Source: Dehalococcoidia bacterium
GTDB taxonomy: Bacteria > Chloroflexota > Dehalococcoidia > UBA6926
DNA length: 6,722 nt
Direction of reading: 5' to 3'
Assembly (NCBI GenBank): GCA_029941095.1
Contig: JAPYRO010000065.1
Coordinates: 1 to 6,722 of the forward strand
The position numbers and the translations under genes were made by a program. The notes under the pieces were generated by a model, which saw nothing but the letters and a program-made list of their open reading frames with translations, was not told the origin of the DNA and did not search any database. Positions 1-5,959 of the stretch are shown in pieces. Each line of letters begins with the position of its first letter. Positions within the stretch are counted from its first letter, which is position 1.

Positions 1-2455
1 CCCAAAAACTTGCCGCCCCAAAAATCACACTCTTTGGTGTCTGCTTAATCATTGAAACCAGACGGTCCGGAGGGCCATCTATTCCCTGCGCCATTAAATT
101 GATATCTAACTCATTTAATTCTACTTTTACCTGGTTATATGCCCTCCGAATCGCGCCGTGAGATGTGAATAGAACTAAAACACCCCCCGCGGCTTTCTTA
201 GATACGTTCGAAATGAGATCCGCTACGGCCTTGTCATAAGTCGACTGATCTGGGGCTGGCATATCTTCAGGGATTACCACCTGAATCGCAGATTCTAATT
301 CAAAAGGCGATCCTAAAATTAGTTCCTTCGCCTCATCAAGTCCAAGTCTACCTTTTATATATTCAAAACTATTGTCAGCAGTCATAGTCCCACTACATAA
401 AATAATCGATTGTTGTTTATGAAACAGATCATTGTAAAGAACTTTAGCTACATCCAAAGGAGCATAATATATGCCCATCCCGATTGCACTATCATTATTA
501 CGGTTAATCCAAGTTATGCGATTTTCGCCATCATTATTAAATATCAGTTCTAAGCGTTCGAGAAAACCATCTATCCTTGATATTTGGTTACTCAAAACAA
601 GTTCTATTTGACTACTATTATCATCAATCAATAGTGAACCTAAATCTTCAAGCATACGTTTAAATGAGAAGAGGGTCTCTTTTAGGTTCATCAACGATTC
701 AGTTACTATAGGCCATGATTCATGATCACCCATAGATTGTGGAATTCTAGTTACATTCTCTCCACCATCTGTTGCTTTTCTTATTGAGGATTCAAGTGCC
801 CTTAGAGACTCAAAAAAGTGGGCGCTAACCTTTAAGCCGGATTCTGAGCTCTCAAGAGCATCTTTCAATTTTATTGTTGCTTGTTCCTCGGCACGATTCT
901 CCAAGATTGAATCCACTTTCTGTCGAAGTAGAGCTAGAACACGCCCGTTCTCTTCAAAAGAATTAAAAAAGGTTTTGACTTGGCCCTCAGTAATCACCTC
1001 AGTATATTGAGTCGTTGCTTCTCGCTCTATATTATGTGCTTCATCGATTATTAAATGTTTTGACTCACTAAATATACTATTTTCTCCTTTAGAATCAGCT
1101 ATAAGTAGAGCATGGTTTGTCACTACCACATCTGACGCTTTTGAAGCCAAACGAGCGATAGAAACAAAACATCTATTATCTTTTTCAAGAGCACAGTTCA
1201 GTTTATGGTCGGTGGAGTTAACTGCCATTTGATTTAAAAAAGTTCTTTCAGCATTGTTTAAATATAATTCACCCATATCACCCAGATTAGTACGGGTTAA
1301 CCATACATTGATTCTTAACATAAATTGAATCTCATCAACTGTTAAATCAGATCTAGTCATCATAGATTGAAATTTAGTCGCGCAAATATAATTGCCCTGC
1401 CCTTTTAAAGCTAGATACGATAGATCTGATCTTTCCAATCCCAGAATAGTTAACACTTTGGGAATTTCAATTTCTACTAGCTGTTCTTGGAGATTCTTGT
1501 TTGCAGTTGCTATAACAACTTGATTTCCAGTTTCCATAGCATATCTAACTGCTGGCATTAAATATGCTATGGATTTGCCAGTGCCTGGGGGAGCTTCGGC
1601 ATACAGGTTCGTTCCTTCCGTCAAAGAGCTCCACGCCGCAGCAGCAAATTCTTTTTGCTGTGGTCTTTCCTCATAGTTTTCCATAACACTGAGAGAATCC
1701 ATAGATAGTTGAATTGCTGTATTAGAATCTATATTTTCTTGAGCATTGTGGGGTTTGATCGGTTTTGCAAGGTGATTCTTAGCGTTATTCGCAATGCGAT
1801 CTATAATCTTGTTAATTTGATCGCTAACTGTCACGGTTCCAGAATCAACAAGTCTGCAGGCCTCGTTTATGACTCTTCCTATAGGCCAATTTGTGCCGCC
1901 TTTTTCAGCAAGACCATTCAATAAATATTTAGTATCCGACTCTAATTCAGAAAATCGAACAAAAAGCTGATTAAATACTCTCCTTGTTGTATCAGCATCA
2001 GATAACGCTCTATGTGGATCATCATTGACTACCAATAAATCTCTTGCAAGACCAGCGAGCCCATGGTCAGTGGCATCTGGGCGAATTAGTCGGGATAAAT
2101 CTCGAGTATCATATACCAAATTTTTGGGGTAGATATCTTTTTGAGCCAGAAAAGCAAGATCGAACGATATGTTTTGGCCAACGATTGAGTAGTCACCGAT
2201 AAACTCAATAAAATCAGTCGCGACTTCTTCAAATTTTGGCTTCTCTTTTACATCTTCGTTACTGATACCTGTTAATAGTGTTACAAATGTAGGTATATCC
2301 CTGCCTGGATCGATAAGAGCTTCAAAAGTCCCGAGGATGGTATCACCTTGAAATTTCACAGCTCCAATTTCAATAATCTGATCTGACTCAGCCCGCAAAC
2401 CAGTCATCTCTAAATCCAGAGCTACACATACTTCTGAAAATTGAGGTCCTGGCAC
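1..2455 (-). CDS. dinG: DEDDh 3'-5' exonuclease / DinG-type superfamily 2 helicase fusion (3' end cut by window)
   Basis: This frame is open for 818 codons from a GTG at 2455 to the left edge, with no frameshift. Residues 1-165 form a DEDDh exonuclease with every catalytic residue visible: D14 and E16 (DLEMTG), D99 (GQNISFDL), and H148 with D153 (HRALSDAD). The helicase part shows Walker A (PPGTGKS, K294), the DEAH box (471-474), SGTMT near 690, LFTSH near 765, and motif V starting FGAASFW at 818, where the window cuts it; roughly 100-150 residues are missing. Between Walker A and the DEAH box lie C358, C421 and C429, three cysteines where iron-sulfur DinG/XPD helicases usually have four. GTG is chosen because an in-frame TAA lies three bases beyond the preceding codon and AGGG sits 9 bases upstream; no alternative start precedes the catalytic DLE motif. 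Family members act in DNA repair and replication-fork maintenance; Staphylococcus DinG of this layout is mainly a nuclease. The gene sits 26 bases after the PHP gene, probably in one transcript. Confidence 0.93.
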   Translation of the reverse strand, partial: MPGPQFSEVCVALDLEMTGLRAESDQIIEIGAVKFQGDTILGTFEALIDPGRDIPTFVTLLTGISNEDVKEKPKFEEVATDFIEFIGDYSIVGQNISFDLAFLAQKDIYPKNLVYDTRDLSRLIRPDATDHGLAGLARDLLVVNDDPHRALSDADTTRRVFNQLFVRFSELESDTKYLLNGLAEKGGTNWPIGRVINEACRLVDSGTVTVSDQINKIIDRIANNAKNHLAKPIKPHNAQENIDSNTAIQLSMDSLSVMENYEERPQQKEFAAAAWSSLTEGTNLYAEAPPGTGKSIAYLMPAVRYAMETGNQVVIATANKNLQEQLVEIEIPKVLTILGLERSDLSYLALKGQGNYICATKFQSMMTRSDLTVDEIQFMLRINVWLTRTNLGDMGELYLNNAERTFLNQMAVNSTDHKLNCALEKDNRCFVSIARLASKASDVVVTNHALLIADSKGENSIFSESKHLIIDEAHNIEREATTQYTEVITEGQVKTFFNSFEENGRVLALLRQKVDSILENRAEEQATIKLKDALESSESGLKVSAHFFESLRALESSIRKATDGGENVTRIPQSMGDHESWPIVTESLMNLKETLFSFKRMLEDLGSLLIDDNSSQIELVLSNQISRIDGFLERLELIFNNDGENRITWINRNNDSAIGMGIYYAPLDVAKVLYNDLFHKQQSIILCSGTMTADNSFEYIKGRLGLDEAKELILGSPFELESAIQVVIPEDMPAPDQSTYDKAVADLISNVSKKAAGGVLVLFTSHGAIRRAYNQVKVELNELDINLMAQGIDGPPDRLVSMIKQTPKSVIFGAASFW

Positions 2456-2481
2456 GTTTTATAGCCCTACTTCCTAGTTTT

Positions 2482-3153
2482 TTACTTTGTCCTGAATGGT
2501 CGAGACCCAAATTTATGCATATCAGCTGACGGATAGTATTTTCCAGATCTAAGTTGATCGATGAAGCTTTGAACATCTTTAAAGGTATTTTCCATCACTA
2601 TACCTCCAGCTCCGAGCCCGCTGGTGGAATGTGAATCACTCCCTCCAACTCCAGTCCATCCCAATAAATCAGCAACTTCTAAAGCAAATAGATTCTCTCG
2701 TAAATTATTAGCTCCATTAACTACTTCCATTTCATCAACCAACGAAAATATACGTAACTCAGCCGCCTGCTCTGCAGTATATATCATGTCCCACCCGCTT
2801 ATACGAGGATCATCAAACATTCGTCTGAAAGGATGTGCTGCAATCATGAACCCGTCGACAGCATCAACTGCACGTTTCAAGGTTTCAGCTTTATGCATCC
2901 CAGATCCATAACCATGCAAGCCAAAAACTGTAACATGGCCAAGATCAGTTGTAACTTCCATTCCCGGAATAATCACTACCTCGGATTTCTCTGCTAACTC
3001 GTCCACTTTAGATTGAGACCACAAGGTCCCATGTTCTGTCACACAAACTACATCTAACCCAACGTTTTCCGCCTCTGTAAGCAATTCTTGGGGTGACAGC
3101 CCGCTATCGGAAGATCCCCAGTTAGTGTGAACATGTAAATCAATTTTTACCAT
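2482..3153 (-). CDS. PHP-domain metal-dependent phosphoesterase
   Basis: The 223-residue product has the metal-binding signature of the PHP (polymerase and histidinol phosphatase) family in order: DLHVHT with H7 and H9, TEH with E40 and H41, GMEVTT with E66, H73, AAHPFRR with H107, and GGSDSH with D173 and H175. These residues normally hold two or three metal ions that hydrolyse phosphoesters in a TIM-like barrel. The length suits the small stand-alone PHP proteins, which act on nucleotides, sugar phosphates or nucleic-acid ends; the exact substrate cannot be read from sequence. There is no signal peptide, so it should be cytoplasmic. The ATG at 3153 places the first motif at residue 5, as usual in the family; its ribosome binding site is poor (AAAGAAA at best). 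A TTGAAT/TATATT pair with a short 15-base spacer lies just upstream, so a promoter there is possible but weak. The exonuclease/DinG gene follows after 26 bases, suggesting a two-gene unit. Confidence 0.9.
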   Translation of the reverse strand: MVKIDLHVHTNWGSSDSGLSPQELLTEAENVGLDVVCVTEHGTLWSQSKVDELAEKSEVVIIPGMEVTTDLGHVTVFGLHGYGSGMHKAETLKRAVDAVDGFMIAAHPFRRMFDDPRISGWDMIYTAEQAAELRIFSLVDEMEVVNGANNLRENLFALEVADLLGWTGVGGSDSHSTSGLGAGGIVMENTFKDVQSFIDQLRSGKYYPSADMHKFGSRPFRTK

Positions 3154-3183
3154 TTGATAGGTTTCTTTAACGAATATAATTCA

Positions 3184-3202
3184 ATTTTGTGGAATTCAAA
3201 AT
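3184..3202. repeat. Short inverted repeat in the MFS-PHP gap
   Basis: ATTTTG and CAAAAT form 6-bp arms around a 7-base centre in the 64-base gap between the MFS stop and the PHP start. It overlaps the region where a weak PHP promoter could lie, so an operator is conceivable. There is no T-run on the transcribed side, so it is a poor terminator. Arms this short arise often by chance in AT-rich DNA. Confidence 0.25.
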
Positions 3203-3217
3203 AGTTATTATGGTCAA

Positions 3218-4429
3218 TCATTTTGCCTCTTGTAATTTTTGTTTGGTTTCTCGTACAAACATAACTAAAATAGCACCAACAAATAAAGAGATCGATCCCA
3301 TATAAAATCCGCTTTCAAGCGAACCTGTCAAATCACTGATCATCCCAGTCAATGTAGGCCCAATAAATGAACTACCTACAGCGAAAGCATTGAGTAAACC
3401 CATGGCAGCCCCCGAACCATCCCCTTTTAGAGTAGCAAGATCCCCAGCCCACGCCACTAAAACAGGGTTCCAAGCAAGTGCACTTAGCGATCCATAAAAC
3501 CCTAAAGCAGCACTTACTTGCATTGTCGACGAGGCCATAGATATCGACCCTATTGCAATTCCCGCTCCAATTAAAAGGGCAGCTGACAGATATTTCCGAC
3601 CTAATTTATCAGAGATCGGGCCCCACAATAAAGCTCCAGGAACAGATGCCAAAGCTACGATAGCGGTCAATTGTCCCGCCCCCGAAAGATCATAGCCTCT
3701 TTGCTCAACAAAATAAGTAGGGGCCCAAGAAATCAACACCCAGTAGCCATATAAAGAACAAAAAGCAGCTATTGATAGTAGCAATAGATCTCTATTTTTA
3801 AATACTTCCAGGCTAATCCCACTAGAAGTTGAACCAGTTCCGGGAACATTTTTAGTAACAAAGTATATTAAAATTGCGCTTACGATTGTAGGAAAAGCTA
3901 CCACTAAGAATGGGTCTCGCCAGGAACCAAAAAGAAGAGCTAAAGGCCCAGAAATTGATAGCCCTATAGCTAACCCCAAAGCCATCCCTGTAGTTACCAC
4001 AGCAGAGGCAACGCCTCGTTTATCAACAGGAACCACATTAATAGTAATCCCATATGAAGCAGGATAGTAAGCTCCTGCTCCGAAACCATGTAATCCTGCG
4101 AATAACAATAAAAGAAGGTAGCTGTAACTTAGAACACCAATTCCTATTAGAGATATTCCAACAATTAAATACATCACGAAAATTACCTTAGAAAGGCCGT
4201 ACTTATCCCCGATAATACCAGTTGGTATCTGCATCAAAACATAGAAGAAAAAATAAGAGCTTGCAATAAGCCCTTTATACGTATCGGACAACCCAAATTC
4301 TTCTCCTATGACCGGTAATAAAGGAAAAATTAAAACTCGATCTAAATAGATGAATACCCACCCCAAAGACATGGATAAAACTGTTAGTATTATTCTTCGG
4401 TTAGAGGAAAGGAAGATGTTATCCCTCAT
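3218..4429 (-). CDS. Major facilitator superfamily transporter, ACS-like
   Basis: The 403-residue product is strongly hydrophobic, with about 12 predicted membrane helices in two groups of six separated by a polar stretch at about 192-212. It is complete and of normal MFS length. MFS motif A appears as GDKYGLSK (74-81) in the loop between helices 2 and 3, and its second-half counterpart as SDKLGRK (273-279). The early helix-1 pattern YLDR (28-31), followed by a helix-2 stretch ending QIPTG (67-71), resembles the anion:cation symporter (ACS) branch, which takes up organic or inorganic anions such as sugar acids, glycerol phosphate or carboxylates. The substrate here is unknown. An in-frame TAA nine codons upstream, with no intervening ATG, GTG or TTG, fixes the start at the ATG; AGGAG lies 14 bases before it, a rather long spacing. 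A possible -10 (TAAAAT, 4460-4465) precedes it without a clear -35. The neighbours do not reveal the cargo. Confidence 0.9.
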   Translation of the reverse strand: MRDNIFLSSNRRIILTVLSMSLGWVFIYLDRVLIFPLLPVIGEEFGLSDTYKGLIASSYFFFYVLMQIPTGIIGDKYGLSKVIFVMYLIVGISLIGIGVLSYSYLLLLLFAGLHGFGAGAYYPASYGITINVVPVDKRGVASAVVTTGMALGLAIGLSISGPLALLFGSWRDPFLVVAFPTIVSAILIYFVTKNVPGTGSTSSGISLEVFKNRDLLLLSIAAFCSLYGYWVLISWAPTYFVEQRGYDLSGAGQLTAIVALASVPGALLWGPISDKLGRKYLSAALLIGAGIAIGSISMASSTMQVSAALGFYGSLSALAWNPVLVAWAGDLATLKGDGSGAAMGLLNAFAVGSSFIGPTLTGMISDLTGSLESGFYMGSISLFVGAILVMFVRETKQKLQEAK

Positions 4430-4589
4430 ATCTTTAGGTAAAACTCCTGCAAAGTCTTAATTTTATCGAACGCAATCAATTTGAAACATCATTACTACTT
4501 GTAATATATGCCAGATAACCAGTTAGCCGCTACTCACAAAACAATTTCCGATACATAATTCATTTAACAATCTACACGATTAACAACAA
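4430..4589. other. Intergenic region between the fmdB-type and MFS genes
   Basis: This is the largest non-coding stretch in the window. No conserved small ORF, tRNA or riboswitch-like structure was found on either strand. Reading toward the MFS gene, the recognisable elements are AGGAG at 4444-4448 and a TAAAAT hexamer at 4460-4465, which lies 30 bases before the MFS start and could serve as a -10 element although no good -35 lies 16-18 bases further up. A tiny palindrome, TAAC-CA-GTTA, is at 4515-4524. The gap size suggests the MFS gene has its own promoter here. Confidence 0.4.
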
Positions 4590-4618
4590 CCATTTAATTA
4601 CATGATGCAATTAAATGG
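4590..4618 (-). terminator. Putative hairpin terminator overlapping the stop of the zinc-ribbon gene
   Basis: CCATTTAATT (4590-4599) and AATTAAATGG (4609-4618) are perfect 10-bp inverted arms around a 9-base loop. On the transcribed minus strand the hairpin begins in the last codons of the zinc-ribbon gene, contains its TAA, and is followed by TTGTTGTTA. The stem has only two G-C pairs and the tail is interrupted by G, so intrinsic termination would be weak; an mRNA 3'-end stabiliser is the alternative. Confidence 0.4.
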
Positions 4619-4831
4619 ATCGTTAGGGTTTGGCGCTTTTGCCTTGGGCATGTTAAATTCAGGCACATTGCTTTGCCAAACTCCAGTAACACCGAATGCA
4701 GATACCTGTTTCTCAACATCACTACCACCACACGAAGGGCAAGCTACATCGGGATTCGATACATTCATACCTCGAATCAATTTATCAAAGTGATTGCCAC
4801 ATGTGTCGCACGCGTATTCTAATATAGGCAT
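4598..4831 (-). CDS. FmdB-family zinc-ribbon protein
   Basis: The 77-residue product opens with MPILEYACDTCG, the typical start of the FmdB/CxxC_CxxC_SSSS putative regulatory family. Two CxxC knuckles, C8-x2-C11 and C31-x2-C34, about 20 residues apart, should bind one zinc ion. A low-complexity Pro/Asn/Lys tail follows and ends in FNCIM. The family was named after a gene beside formamidase and is called a putative transcriptional regulator, but its biochemical role is not established. The frame stays open to an ATG 16 codons further up at 4879, but I prefer the ATG at 4831: AAGGAA sits six bases before it, family members begin at this Met, and the promoter at 4865-4893 would start transcription downstream of 4879. 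The gene therefore appears to be transcribed on its own, and an inverted repeat covers its stop codon. Confidence 0.88.
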   Translation of the reverse strand: MPILEYACDTCGNHFDKLIRGMNVSNPDVACPSCGGSDVEKQVSAFGVTGVWQSNVPEFNMPKAKAPNPNDPFNCIM

Positions 4832-4837
4832 AAAAAA

Positions 4838-4843
4838 TTCCTT
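4838..4843 (-). promoter_or_regulatory. Ribosome binding site of the zinc-ribbon gene (decides the start)
   Basis: AAGGAA ends six bases before the ATG at 4831. Nothing comparable precedes the upstream in-frame ATG at 4879, so this site supports the shorter, family-like protein. Confidence 0.65.
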
Positions 4844-4864
4844 AAACTGATATTTCTCTTTAGC

Positions 4865-4893
4865 AGTATATGCCGACAAATTAAGTGTATCAA
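4865..4893 (-). promoter_or_regulatory. Sigma70-type promoter of the zinc-ribbon gene
   Basis: On the minus strand TTGATA (-35, 4888-4893; five of six consensus bases) and TATACT (-10, 4865-4870; five of six) are separated by exactly 17 bases. Transcription would begin near 4858, leaving a leader of about 25-30 bases with the AAGGAA site before the ATG at 4831. It lies wholly in the 74-base gap after the lipoprotein stop codon. This is the best promoter match I found in the window, though no start site has been measured. Confidence 0.6.
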
Positions 4894-4905
4894 GAGATTA
4901 TCAAC

Positions 4906-5859
4906 TTAATTCGAGTCCAAAACTGAATCACAAACTTCAATAAGTTCTGTTCTACCTATAATACCTTCGAACTTACCCGCAACTTTGCCATCCCGATCGA
5001 CAACAATAATCCAAGGCTCACTAGGTAACCTCCATTCTTGCGCAGGTTGAGACAACAAAAAAGTTCCTGTGTTCGAAAGTGTTTGTAAATCAAAAGGTTC
5101 TATATGTATAAAATCGATTTGTGATTCATATAAATCCATGACTGACATAACAATATCCAGGACCGGGCCGCAAACTTTACTTTGACAATAGGCTGGTGTA
5201 CTAAATACAACCACGCTTGGTCGATTATTATTAATAGCTTTTTCTACAGTCGTATTATACATAGCAGGATTCGGGTTAGGATGTGTACTGAGTTCTTCCA
5301 ATTTAAATCCCGTGTCCAATGTTCTGCCAGTCATTAAAGGAACTTTGGATCCAACAGCAAGAAATTGTAGATCTTCAGACACTACAAAGGTAGTTTGGAT
5401 TTCATTAATTGTTCCTTCCTTCTCTAAGTTTTTCACCACTAGTTCAAGCTGCCATTCACCTGGATACTGTAGTTCATCAACATTAACCACATATATACCT
5501 AAATCATTCTCATGAGCGTGTAGTTCACCATCTCGATGAATGTGATCTTCCGTTACAACGATCGAATGGTATTTCGGAATCAGATATTCTCCAGTTACTG
5601 ATTCGGCCGCTGGCGAAGATTTGGGCAGTATTCGAACCTGGATCGTATCAGGTTGAAGATATTCTCCTCGAGATCCAATTATCACAAAGGGGATCCGTGT
5701 AGTTTTAACATCAATAACACTTGAAGCAATAAGAACGTCGTAAGTATGTTCGACGTACTCTTCATCGGTTTGATCAGATTTAATACACGCACCAATTATA
5801 ATTGATTGAAAAATTAGTAACATGCTTACTGTGTATATCCAGGTTTGTTTATAATTCAT
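4906..5859 (-). CDS. Lipoprotein with C-terminal thioredoxin-like (redoxin) domain
   Basis: The 317-residue product starts with a lipoprotein signal: K4, a hydrophobic core at about 8-23, and a lipobox-like IGAC with the acylated cysteine at C25. It should be anchored outside the cytoplasmic membrane. Residues about 40-162 read as beta-rich, resembling an immunoglobulin-like or YtkA/FixH-type sandwich, and hold a histidine cluster (H106, H108, H114, H116). Residues about 170-317 look like a thioredoxin fold: a strand VVVFSTPAYC, then a CX4C motif (C225, C230) at the start of a helix, IDFIHIE (248-254), a probable cis-proline at P282 (SEPWIIVVD), and DRDGKVAGKFEG. The cysteine spacing is wider than the CxxC of thioredoxin or the CxxxC of SCO copper chaperones. 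A thiol-redox or metal-handling role is inferred; the substrate is unknown. Its ATG has no strong ribosome binding site. The zinc-ribbon gene follows after 74 bases but has its own promoter. Confidence 0.78.
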   Translation of the reverse strand: MNYKQTWIYTVSMLLIFQSIIIGACIKSDQTDEEYVEHTYDVLIASSVIDVKTTRIPFVIIGSRGEYLQPDTIQVRILPKSSPAAESVTGEYLIPKYHSIVVTEDHIHRDGELHAHENDLGIYVVNVDELQYPGEWQLELVVKNLEKEGTINEIQTTFVVSEDLQFLAVGSKVPLMTGRTLDTGFKLEELSTHPNPNPAMYNTTVEKAINNNRPSVVVFSTPAYCQSKVCGPVLDIVMSVMDLYESQIDFIHIEPFDLQTLSNTGTFLLSQPAQEWRLPSEPWIIVVDRDGKVAGKFEGIIGRTELIEVCDSVLDSN

Positions 5860-5942
5860 AACCGTCTATCACTTATACAAAGACCAGAACAAAAGATAAA
5901 TGCCATGTATATACGGTCGTTCAACGTCGTCCATAAAACAAA

Positions 5943-5958
5943 ATCTATTGTTATAGAT
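5943..5958 (-). terminator. Weak hairpin plus T-tract after the crotonase gene
   Basis: Immediately after the crotonase stop, the minus strand reads ATCTAT-AACA-ATAGAT, a perfect 6-bp stem with a 4-base loop, followed by TTTGTTTT. The layout is that of an intrinsic terminator, but the stem has a single G-C pair, so efficiency would be low. Its position in the 100-base gap before the lipoprotein gene supports a transcript end here. Confidence 0.4.
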
Positions 5959-5959
5959 A

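Noticed and set aside
1709..1924. A 71-codon plus-strand open frame inside the exonuclease/helicase gene.
   Set aside because: The opposite strand codes for the linker between the exonuclease and helicase domains without interruption; this is a chance antisense frame. The same holds for the plus-strand frames at 2624-2911, 4602-4793, 5312-5515 and 6435-6641.
2388..2576. A 62-codon minus-strand frame across the PHP-exonuclease junction.
   Set aside because: It overlaps the PHP 3' end and the exonuclease start in another frame, has no recognisable motif, and the flanking genes explain the DNA.
4515..4524. TAACCAGTTA palindrome in the gap before the MFS gene as an operator.
   Set aside because: Arms of only four bases are expected by chance in such DNA, and no regulator gene lies nearby.
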